Assembly: GCA_021159525.1 (NCBI GenBank)
Contig: JAGHEC010000390.1
Coordinates: forward strand, 1 to 12,619
DNA: 12,619 bases
Source of the DNA: Deltaproteobacteria bacterium
GTDB lineage: Bacteria > Desulfobacterota > DSM-4660 > Desulfatiglandales > Desulfatiglandaceae
Direction: 5' to 3'
A program made the position numbers and the translations under genes. Shown here one piece after another: positions 1 through 6,589 of the stretch. A model generated the notes under the pieces. That model was not told the origin of the DNA, searched no databases, and was given only the letters and a program-made list of their open reading frames with translations. Within the stretch, counting starts at the first letter, position 1; the number at the start of each line of letters is the position of its first letter.

Positions 1-107
1 CATCAGCTCAATAATTGGGGGGATAACAGCGACCGTACCACCGGGGCGGGAAATCTTCCCGCCCCGGTGGTACGGTCGCTGTTATCCCCCCAATTATTGA
101 GCTGATG
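1..107. repeat. Perfect inverted repeat (52-bp arms, 3-nt loop)
   Basis: Bases 1-52 are the exact reverse complement of bases 56-107, leaving only 53-55 as loop. The arms include AGCTCAATAATTGGGG and its complement. Because it begins at base 1, the left limit is unknown. The right half (51-115) aligns without gaps to 450-514 at 48 of 65 positions, so this half belongs to the same repeat family as the element at 309-511. Two readings are possible: a real hairpin element, or a fold-back artefact at a contig end that duplicated the right half of a normal element. No U-tract or coding content suggests a simple terminator. Confidence 0.9.
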
Positions 108-308
108 CGTTCGTTGTGGGCGGGGGCCGGGAAGCGGCCGCGGCAACGTGATCATCCCCTGCCGCCTGATCGGCGGGCATTCTGTGCGTAGCGCAGGGTA
201 TGGGGTGATGATTGGGCAGGAAGCTTCAACTAACTTGGATGTCACATTTTTGACAGGTCCGCCGGGAACCGTGCCCTTTCTTATAATTTTCAAGATCAGC
301 CGGATCAG

Positions 309-511
309 GCGCGTTTGTAATAGCTCAATAAATAGGGGCAGTAGGGTTTTTCTGACGCGACTGCCGGGAGGGCGCCGTCTCTTCTTCGCTCGCTTCGCTC
401 GACTCAGACCCCACCCTTCGGGCGGGTCCCCGGTTTCGTGACTTAAGAAAAATCCTCCTGCCCCGACGGTACGTTCACTGTGCTTCCACTAAATATTGAG
501 GTGTTACGCGC
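309..511. repeat. Imperfect palindromic (MITE-like) repeat element
   Basis: The ends pair in nested blocks. GCGCGT at 309-314 pairs with ACGCGC at 506-511. Bases 322-335 match the reverse complement of 489-502 at 11 of 14 positions. Bases 335-353 match the reverse complement of 446-464 at 17 of 19 positions. The right arm carries about 24 extra bases (465-488) that the left arm lacks, and these are also present in the repeat at 1-107. The interior is GC-rich, with the short direct repeat TTCGCTCG at about 385-401 and a small hairpin around CCCTTCGGG (415-423). There is no transposase, so a non-autonomous mobile or REP-like element is the simplest reading. No clear target-site duplication is visible. 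Confidence 0.6.
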
Positions 512-599
512 GTTTTTTCAATAACCGGGGTCGAATACGTCAATGCAGACCAGGACAATCGGTCTTGAAAACCCCAAGAGGAGCGGTCGATTTTATCAG

Positions 600-615
600 G
601 GGCATTATTTTTGCA
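600..615 (+). promoter_or_regulatory. Candidate sigma-54 promoter for the che operon
   Basis: The sequence GGGCATTATTTTTGCA has the diagnostic GG (601-602) and GC (613-614) pairs separated by exactly 10 bases. It matches the TTGCA -12 block fully and GGCA of the -24 block; the T before GG and the CG after GGCA differ from consensus. Transcription would begin near 626, about 90 bases before the cheA start. Sigma-54 control of flagellar and chemotaxis genes is common in this kind of bacterium. No enhancer-binding site could be identified. Confidence 0.45.
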
Positions 616-716
616 TAAGACACCGCTTGAGCGTCTCTCCTGTGAGTGAGAGGCCGGTTCCTCAGTATGGATGGGACCACGGGCCGGACGGAATTTGAAG
701 AAAAGGCGGGCAAACA

Positions 717-3326
717 ATGAGCGAAAACATAAATCAGATTGTGGAGCAGATTCACAAGATTCTTGAACATATCGAGAGTGCAGATCTGGACGACTGCGAG
801 GCGTGGAAAGAGATTCACAGGGAATTAGAGACGGCCATGGCGCAAATCCCTTTGTCCATGGCGGACCAGCGCGAGGTTTGGGACCTCTGTGACCAGGCCT
901 TAACCTTTCTTTCCAGAAATTCGGCCAAGGGATTCCTGTCCTTGGTGGAAGCAGTTTTTGAGGGATTGACCACATCGGCAGGATGCCTGTCTGCGGGCTC
1001 AGACCCGGAGGGAGGTCTTGAGAAGGCGAAGGCCGTGCTGCATGAGGCCATGAAGCATCTTCCGGACACAGGGGGCCATGCTGATGGCAGCCCGGGATCC
1101 GGCCAAGGCAATTCCGGGGCCGAGACGCGCCATGCGCCGGCCTCTCTTGACGATGCCGCGGCCCTCCTTGTCCAGATGGAACCCAATGATTTGAGCGATA
1201 TGCCCAGACTTGTCGCATTGCTTCGGGATCTGGCTCAAAATGAATCCTGCCCCGAACCGGCAAGAGGCGTCATTGCAGAGGCGGCCTCAAGGGCAGAGAT
1301 CTTGGCGGGGGGGGGAGATCCGGCTTCGGAAGAAGCCTTGGCCCGCATCGGCCGTCTGCTGGAAAAGGCCATGGATGCCATAGGGGAAAGTGAAGCCATT
1401 TCCCGGTCCCGGCCCACAAATGCAGAAGGGGCCTTGGCTTCCGATGAAGATATGGCCGTGCCGAATCAGGATCCAGAAGCCCGGCGGGCGTCGGGCCCCT
1501 CCGAAGTCCCTGACCTTCAATCCCTTCCTGAAGATGCGGACAGGGAGCTTATTGCCGAGTTTGTAAGCGAGAGCAGCGATCTCATTGAGGCTGCGGAAGA
1601 GGCCTTGCTTGCACTGGAGAGCGACCCTGAAGACATGGAATCCGTGAGCACGGTCTTTCGGGCATTTCACACGGTGAAGGGCGGCTCGGCCTTTCTTGAA
1701 CTCATGGCCATCTCGCAGATGGCCCATCATGCGGAGTCGCTTCTGAGCCGGGTGCGCGACCGGGAGATTCGATATGCCGGCGGTTATGCGGATCTGGCCC
1801 TGCGGGCCCTGGATATGATCAAAAATATGATCCAAGTGGTCCAGGGGGCCTTGGAGGGGGAACCCCTGTTTAAACCCGAGGGGTATGATGAACTGCTGGA
1901 ACTCCTGGCCAATCCGGAGGAGGCCGGGATCTCCGAGGAATACGGGGGCGAGGAGACCGCCTCTCCTCCGAGGATAGGAGACCTCCTGGTGGCCGCGGGC
2001 AAGGCTGACAGGAAACAGGTGGAGGAGGCCGCAGCCTCTAAAGACGAAAAGCCCATCGGGGTCAAGATCGCCAAATCCAAGGCCGCCAAGGTCGCTGATG
2101 TGGCCCAGGCCCTGAGGACTCAGCGGACCATGCAGGGAAGGCACGCAATGGATTCCTCGGTCCGCGTGAGCACCAGCCGGCTGGACAGGCTGATCGACTT
2201 GGTGGGGGAGCTGGTTATCGCCCATTCCATGGTGGCCCAGGACAAGACCGTGGTCAACGGGGACAACTATGATCTTTTGAAGAAGGTGAGCCAGACGAGC
2301 AAGATCGTACGGGAATTGCAGACCCTGGGCATGTCCATGCGGATGATTCCGCTCAGGGGAACCTTCAAGAAGATGGCCAGGCTGGTACGGGACATATCCC
2401 GGAAAATGGGGAAAAATGTGAGTCTGGCGACCGAGGGAGAAGACACCGAGATCGACAGGAATATGGTGGACATCATCAATGATCCGTTGATGCACATGGT
2501 GCGTAACTCGGTGGATCACGGGATTGAGTCGCCTGACGAAAGGGAACGGCTGGGAAAGCCGAGACAGGGCCTCATCCGGCTGTCGGCCTACCATTCAGCA
2601 GGCAATGTCGTTGTGGAGATCGCGGACGACGGCAGGGGCCTTAATCGTGATTTGATCCTTGCCAAGGCCCGGGAAAAAGGGATCCTGGCAGGGGATGTTT
2701 CCCTGACGGAACGGGAGATCTTCAATCTGATTTTTGAGCCGGGCTTTTCCACGGCCAAAGAGGTGACAGACGTCTCGGGACGGGGCGTGGGCATGGACGT
2801 GGTCAAGAAAAATATTGAATCCCTGCGGGGGCAGGTGGAAATCGACTCGGAAGCGGGCAAGGGAAGCGTCTTTAGGATGAGCCTTCCCCTGACCCTTGCC
2901 ATTATCGACGGCATGGTGGTGCGGGTGGGGAGCGAGACCTACATCATTCCGACCGCTTCCATTGTCAGATCTGTCAAGCCGGAAAAAAGGGATCTTTCCA
3001 CTGTCCTCAACCGGGGCGAGATGTTGTCCCTGCAGGGATCTCTTCTTCCACTGATTCAACTGGGAAAGCTATTTCGCATCGATGGATTTGACGGGGAGAG
3101 GAACGATAAACTGGTGGTGGTGGTGGAAGACGATGCCAAGAAGCAGGCCGGGCTGGTGATCGATGACCTGGTAGGAAGGCAGCAGATTGTAATCAAGTCG
3201 CTGGGCGAAGGGATGAAGAATATCCCCGGGATCTCAGGGGGCGCAATTATGCCCGATGGCCGTGTGGGCTTGATCCTGGATGTAGGCGGCGTGGTCAAGG
3301 CCGCCAATGCCGCAACTTCTCTCTGA
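717..3326 (+). CDS. cheA: Chemotaxis histidine kinase CheA
   Basis: Cytoplasmic kinase of the chemoreceptor array; it autophosphorylates and passes phosphate to CheY and CheB. The Hpt (P1) domain lies at about 275-398, with phospho-acceptor His318 in FHTVKGG. The P3 dimerisation helices (SSVRVSTSRLDRLIDLVGEL) start near 478. The P4 ATPase has an N box with Asn597 in MVRNSVDHGIE, a DDGRG motif, and GRGVGM at 688-693. A CheW-like P5 domain fills about 737-865. At 869 residues it is much longer than the roughly 650 of E. coli CheA. The extra length is a 270-residue, mostly helical N-terminus of unknown role. In place of a typical P2 there are two short motifs at 419-470 (RIGDLLVAAGKADRKQVEEA and a second PIG... 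copy ending ALRTQR) resembling type II/IV secretion ATPase N-terminal helices. A run of nine G (1307-1315) lies in the N-terminal part. ATG 717 has only a weak upstream AAGGCGGG. It is the first gene of the operon. Confidence 0.96.
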   Translation: MSENINQIVEQIHKILEHIESADLDDCEAWKEIHRELETAMAQIPLSMADQREVWDLCDQALTFLSRNSAKGFLSLVEAVFEGLTTSAGCLSAGSDPEGGLEKAKAVLHEAMKHLPDTGGHADGSPGSGQGNSGAETRHAPASLDDAAALLVQMEPNDLSDMPRLVALLRDLAQNESCPEPARGVIAEAASRAEILAGGGDPASEEALARIGRLLEKAMDAIGESEAISRSRPTNAEGALASDEDMAVPNQDPEARRASGPSEVPDLQSLPEDADRELIAEFVSESSDLIEAAEEALLALESDPEDMESVSTVFRAFHTVKGGSAFLELMAISQMAHHAESLLSRVRDREIRYAGGYADLALRALDMIKNMIQVVQGALEGEPLFKPEGYDELLELLANPEEAGISEEYGGEETASPPRIGDLLVAAGKADRKQVEEAAASKDEKPIGVKIAKSKAAKVADVAQALRTQRTMQGRHAMDSSVRVSTSRLDRLIDLVGELVIAHSMVAQDKTVVNGDNYDLLKKVSQTSKIVRELQTLGMSMRMIPLRGTFKKMARLVRDISRKMGKNVSLATEGEDTEIDRNMVDIINDPLMHMVRNSVDHGIESPDERERLGKPRQGLIRLSAYHSAGNVVVEIADDGRGLNRDLILAKAREKGILAGDVSLTEREIFNLIFEPGFSTAKEVTDVSGRGVGMDVVKKNIESLRGQVEIDSEAGKGSVFRMSLPLTLAIIDGMVVRVGSETYIIPTASIVRSVKPEKRDLSTVLNRGEMLSLQGSLLPLIQLGKLFRIDGFDGERNDKLVVVVEDDAKKQAGLVIDDLVGRQQIVIKSLGEGMKNIPGISGGAIMPDGRVGLILDVGGVVKAANAATSL

Positions 3327-3364
3327 TCCTGACGCCTATCTGCAATCGTGGAGCTGGTTGGACC

Positions 3365-4207
3365 GTGTTTTGCAACACATATCAGGCCATGGGGCCTTTG
3401 GTCTCGGCCGAATTGAGAGAAAAGGAATTCAGGCAGATCAGTCAGATCGTCTATGACATCTGCGGGATCCAGTTGAAAGACGGAAAAGAGGCCTTGGTAA
3501 AAGCCCGGCTGATGAAACGGATCAGGGCCCTCAATATGCGGAGCTTTAGGGAATACATCCGGTTTATCAACTCCGATGCAGGAAAAGCGGAAATCGGCCT
3601 TCTCATCGATGTGATGACGACCAATAAGACCGCTTTTTTCCGGGAGGCGGATCATTTTGCCTACCTTCGCGACACTATCCTCCCCAAGATGGACCACAGG
3701 AGGATGAGATTCTGGACAGCTGCCTGTTCGTCCGGAGAGGAGGCCTATTCCCTGGCCATGGTCCTTCACGAAAGCATCCCCGGTATCCAGTCCAAAGACA
3801 TTTTGATCCTGGCTACCGATATATCCATGAGCATGCTGAATAAGGCCCGCTCCGGGGTCTATGGAGAGGACAGGATCCAGGGACTTCCGCCGGCATATCT
3901 AAAAAAATACTTTGTGCCGGTCCAGGGCGAAGGCATCCCGGCCTACCGGGTGGCGGATGAGGTAAAGGCGCTTGTCCGGCTTGCATGGCTCAACCTGATG
4001 GACCCGTGGCCCATGAAGGGGCCTTTTAGCGTCATATTCTGTCGCAATGTGATGATCTATTTTGATCAACCGACCCAGCAGAGGTTGATCGAACGGTTCT
4101 GGGACCTCTTAGAACCCGGTGGCTACCTGTTTGTGGGTCACTCCGAGGGGCTGTCCGCCATTAAGCACAGGTTTCGGTATGTCAGGCCGGCAGTTTATAA
4201 AAAATAA
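3365..4207 (+). CDS. cheR: Chemoreceptor glutamate methyltransferase CheR
   Basis: Uses S-adenosylmethionine to methylate glutamates on chemoreceptors, countering CheB during adaptation. The protein has 280 residues, close to the usual CheR length. It has the N-terminal all-helical CheR domain (about 15-90, with MTTNKTAFFRE at its end), then a Rossmann-type methyltransferase domain. That domain includes the SAM-binding TAACSSGEEAYSLAM (from about 118), LATDIS, and FCRNVMIYFD (from about 225). The C-terminus has the typical GGYLFVGHSEGLS. The start is uncertain: GTG 3365 has a GTGGAG sequence about 11 bases upstream, while ATG 3389 (residue 9) lacks a good ribosome site; either leaves the domains intact. 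It begins 38 bases after the cheA stop, consistent with the same transcript. Confidence 0.95.
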   Translation: MFCNTYQAMGPLVSAELREKEFRQISQIVYDICGIQLKDGKEALVKARLMKRIRALNMRSFREYIRFINSDAGKAEIGLLIDVMTTNKTAFFREADHFAYLRDTILPKMDHRRMRFWTAACSSGEEAYSLAMVLHESIPGIQSKDILILATDISMSMLNKARSGVYGEDRIQGLPPAYLKKYFVPVQGEGIPAYRVADEVKALVRLAWLNLMDPWPMKGPFSVIFCRNVMIYFDQPTQQRLIERFWDLLEPGGYLFVGHSEGLSAIKHRFRYVRPAVYKK

Positions 4208-4239
4208 CCATTTTTGGCGGTTCAGTCTCGGATGAGAAG

Positions 4240-4713
4240 ATGAGACACGTGGTTCAAGTGGGCGATATGAAGATTGGTATTGACGGGGACGTGGTAGTGA
4301 CCCATGCCCTTGGGAGCTGTCTCGGGTTCATGCTGTACGATCCGGTGGCGCGGGTGGGAGGCCTGTTGCATGCCATGCTTCCCCTTTCCAGGATCAACCC
4401 CCAAAAGGCTGAAGCAAACCCTTATATGTTTGTGGATACAGGCGTAGTCAGGCTTTTCAACGAAATATACAACAGGGGAGGGAAGAAATCGAGGCTTGTG
4501 GCCAAGGCCGCCGGTTGTGGGAGGCCCATCGGCAACAATGAGATGTTCAAGATAGGGGAGAGAAATTACACGGTTTTAAAAAAGCTTTTATGGAAGAACA
4601 ACATCCTCCTGGACGCGGAGGCTGTGGGGGGAACCGTGAGCCGCACCGTCCATTTTTACATATCCAGCGGCAAGATCATTATCAAAACCGGCCAACAGGA
4701 GACCGAGCTGTGA
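4240..4713 (+). CDS. cheD: Chemoreceptor glutamine deamidase CheD
   Basis: Deamidates specific glutamines of chemoreceptors; in Bacillus and Thermotoga it also binds CheC and raises its CheY-P phosphatase activity. The active-site residues are all present: Thr21, Cys27 (in ALGSCLG) and His44 (in GGLLHAMLP), with the same numbering as known for the Thermotoga maritima enzyme. The C-terminal half has the family's IGERN and GG-x-x-x-R features (GGTVSRTVHF). At 157 residues it is full length. It starts 32 bases after cheR and its stop overlaps the GTG start of the HDOD gene, so the two are probably translationally coupled. No cheC is nearby; a CheX-type protein is encoded three genes on. Confidence 0.94.
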   Translation: MRHVVQVGDMKIGIDGDVVVTHALGSCLGFMLYDPVARVGGLLHAMLPLSRINPQKAEANPYMFVDTGVVRLFNEIYNRGGKKSRLVAKAAGCGRPIGNNEMFKIGERNYTVLKKLLWKNNILLDAEAVGGTVSRTVHFYISSGKIIIKTGQQETEL

Positions 4714-5600
4714 AACCCGGGCGCATGGACAAGATCATTTCTGACGTGAAATCCTTTCCCAGCATGTCCAATATGCCGGTGAAGATTCTCAAGCTCATTG
4801 ACGATCCCCAATCATCGGCCGCCAAGATTGAGGAATTGCTTCGATATGATCCGGGGATTACGGCCAATATACTGAAGCTGACAAACTCCGCCTATTTTGG
4901 CCTTTCCTCCAGGGTCGGCTCTGTCCGGCAGGCCATTGTCCTTTTGGGGTGGAGACATCTGGGCAAGCTGGTGGTGGCATCGTGTGTGAATGCCATCCTG
5001 GACAAGCCGGTGCCGGGTTACGATCTTCCTGCAGGAGAACTCTGGCGACATTCCATCGCTGTTTCCGTGGCCGCGGAACTCCTTGCAAAGGAACTGGGCA
5101 TTTCCGCAAACGATGAAATCTTTACCGCGGCCCTGCTGCACGACCTGGGAAAGCTGGTGCTGGCCAACTACGTAAGGGAAGACCTTCAGGCCATCGAAAC
5201 GGCCGCAGGAGAGGGGATTCCGTTTCATGCAGCAGAACGCCGGGTTTTGGGGACGGATCATGCAGAGATCGGAGCACGCCTGCTCAAGAGCTGGTCGTTT
5301 CCTTTGTCCCTTGTGAAAGCGGTCAGGTGGCATCATGATCCGGATGCTGCAAAAGAACCACGCGCCATTACCGACCTGGTGCATGTGGCCAATATGCTCT
5401 GTCTGATGATAGGGATCGGTGTCGGCAGGGAAGGGCTTCGATACGAACCCTCGCAGGCCGCGGCCAAACGACTGGGGCTCAAGACGAGGCAGCTCGAATT
5501 CGTGGCCAGTCAGACCCTGCAATGGGCCAATGAACTGTCGGAGGTTTTTGAAGCAGGCCAGGCAAACGTGGGTTCTCCGCCTGCGACGGGGGCAGAGTGA
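4710..5600 (+). CDS. HDOD-domain signalling protein
   Basis: Protein of 296 residues with a single HDOD domain over roughly residues 5-200 and a short C-terminal extension. Typical features are the opening DVKSFPSMSNMPVKILKLID, then NSAYFGLSSRVGSVRQAIVL, LWRHS, LLHDLGKLVLANY, DHAEIGARLLKSW and WHHDP. The His and His-Asp residues of the HD fold therefore look largely kept, although most HDOD proteins are regarded as non-catalytic regulators. GTG 4710 is chosen because AGGAG (4697-4701) sits 8 bases upstream and the codon overlaps the cheD stop. ATG 4725 would be too far from that site, and the open frame extending back into cheD is a shadow. HDOD proteins are linked to signalling, cell cycle and motility in several bacteria; here the operon position points to a chemotaxis or motor role, partner unknown. 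Confidence 0.9.
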   Translation: MKPGRMDKIISDVKSFPSMSNMPVKILKLIDDPQSSAAKIEELLRYDPGITANILKLTNSAYFGLSSRVGSVRQAIVLLGWRHLGKLVVASCVNAILDKPVPGYDLPAGELWRHSIAVSVAAELLAKELGISANDEIFTAALLHDLGKLVLANYVREDLQAIETAAGEGIPFHAAERRVLGTDHAEIGARLLKSWSFPLSLVKAVRWHHDPDAAKEPRAITDLVHVANMLCLMIGIGVGREGLRYEPSQAAAKRLGLKTRQLEFVASQTLQWANELSEVFEAGQANVGSPPATGAE

Positions 5601-5682
5601 CGTGATCGGGGCGCGGGTGTAGGTGTTTTTATCAATGCCCGATAAATCGGTAACGCCCGTTTTCAGGAAGAGGATACGCAGT

Positions 5683-6081
5683 ATGGGGATTAATCTTTTG
5701 ATTGTAGATGACAGCAGCGTCATGCGGGCCATGATCCTGAAGACCATGCGAATGGCCGGGCTGGATCTGGCCGAGGTGCATGAGGCGGCCAACGGCAAAG
5801 AAGGTCTGGAGTTCCTTGACAAGCACTGGATCGATCTGGCGGTCGTGGATATCAACATGCCGGTGATGAACGGCGAGGAGATGATCGACCGAATGAGGGA
5901 AAATCATGAAATGAAGGACACTCCCGTGGTGGTTATTTCCACTGAGGGAAGCAAGGCCCGCATCGAGTCGCTGCAACACAAGGGGGCCGTGTTTATCCAT
6001 AAGCCGTTTTCTCCGGAAACGATTCGGGACACGGTGAAACATCTCTTGAAGTTAGAGGATCGCCATGGGAACGTCGGTTAG
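5683..6081 (+). CDS. cheY: Chemotaxis response regulator CheY
   Basis: Single receiver domain of 132 residues. Once phosphorylated by CheA it would bind the flagellar motor switch. Conserved residues are Asp9-Asp10 (LLIVDDSS), phospho-acceptor Asp56 (VVDINMPVMNG), Ser86/Thr87 (VVVISTEGS) and Lys107 (HKPF). The open frame extends upstream to 5623, but ATG 5683 is preferred: it has AGGAAGAGGA just upstream and starts right at the first beta strand (MGINLLIVDD). The gene follows an 82-base gap after the HDOD gene. Its last 17 bases overlap the next gene, indicating tight coupling to the CheX-type phosphatase. Confidence 0.93.
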   Translation: MGINLLIVDDSSVMRAMILKTMRMAGLDLAEVHEAANGKEGLEFLDKHWIDLAVVDINMPVMNGEEMIDRMRENHEMKDTPVVVISTEGSKARIESLQHKGAVFIHKPFSPETIRDTVKHLLKLEDRHGNVG

Positions 6082-6538
6082 CCAGGTCATTTCGCAGGTC
6101 GGCATCGAGACGTTTGAAAAGCTGGCATTTATGTTTGCATTTCCAAAGGAGGAAACCGGGCAGCCTGTAGAAAACAGGGTGTCTGCCGGGGTGGTTTTTC
6201 GAGGTCCCTTTTCAGGGCGGGTGATCATGCACGTCTCCGATACAATCCTGCCCGAACTGGCCGCGAATATGCTGGGCCTGGAGGACGAGGGGGCCGTCAC
6301 CCTGGATCAGCAATACGACGCCCTGAAGGAAACCCTTAATATTGTGTGCGGCAACCTGTTGCCGGCCATCGCCGGCGAGGAACCTGTATTCCATGTGGAA
6401 ATGCCTTGCATTCTCTCCGGGGAGGAGGACCTTTCATCGGCGCCTGAAGCCAGGGTGGGGCTGGAATTGGATGAAGGGGAATGCGAGATCGCCCTGTATG
6501 TGGATCAGGGGGATCTCCCCAAAGGCTCGGTCGGGTGA
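6065..6538 (+). CDS. cheX: CheX/CheC-type CheY-P phosphatase
   Basis: Protein of 157 residues resembling the CheX family of CheY-phosphate phosphatases. The main support is DALKETLNIVCGNLLPAI: it fits the family active-site helix, with Glu89 and Asn92 in the E-x-x-N arrangement that attacks CheY-P. The alpha/beta pattern also fits, with strands around VSAGVVFRGPFSGRVIMHV and a C-terminal GLELDEGECEIALYVDQGDL. The start ATG 6065 lies inside the end of cheY (17-base overlap) and has AGAGGA 5 bases upstream. Only one such helix is seen, unlike the two of classic CheC, so CheX-like is the better label. It probably takes the place of CheZ, which is not in the window. Confidence 0.78.
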   Translation: MGTSVSQVISQVGIETFEKLAFMFAFPKEETGQPVENRVSAGVVFRGPFSGRVIMHVSDTILPELAANMLGLEDEGAVTLDQQYDALKETLNIVCGNLLPAIAGEEPVFHVEMPCILSGEEDLSSAPEARVGLELDEGECEIALYVDQGDLPKGSVG

Positions 6539-6589
6539 ATCGGAGCGTAGAGGATGGGATGACAGCCGTTTTCAAAAGGTATTGAGACG

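Larger units (their letters stand above)
108..716. other. Gene-free region upstream of cheA
   Basis: I see no convincing gene here. Short open frames exist on both strands (minus 3-293, plus 148-441), but they cross the palindromic repeats and their translations lack recognisable motifs. Bases 116-308 hold nothing I can name. Bases 309-511 are the palindromic element. Bases 512-716 form the cheA leader, with a candidate sigma-54 promoter at 600-615 and a small stem (635-639 with 648-652). Confidence 0.6.

Noticed and set aside
3..441. Two short open frames, minus 3-293 and plus 148-441
   Set aside because: Both run through palindromic repeats, and their products have no recognisable motifs.
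1287..2594. Long open frame of 435 codons on the minus strand inside cheA
   Set aside because: It is antisense to a clear CheA and its translation is rich in His, Gly and Pro without domain patterns, a result of GC-rich codon bias.
4590..4709. Upstream extension of the HDOD reading frame into cheD
   Set aside because: It would overlap CheD by over 120 bases. The extension is not HDOD-like and the strong ribosome site points to GTG 4710.
5638..5645. Sigma-28-like -10 box CCCGATAA before cheY
   Set aside because: No acceptable TAAA-type -35 element lies at the proper distance, so cheY is better seen as part of the longer operon.
4812..5858. Minus-strand open frame of 348 codons across the HDOD and cheY genes
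   Set aside because: It lies opposite two well-supported genes and shows no recognisable motif or ribosome site.
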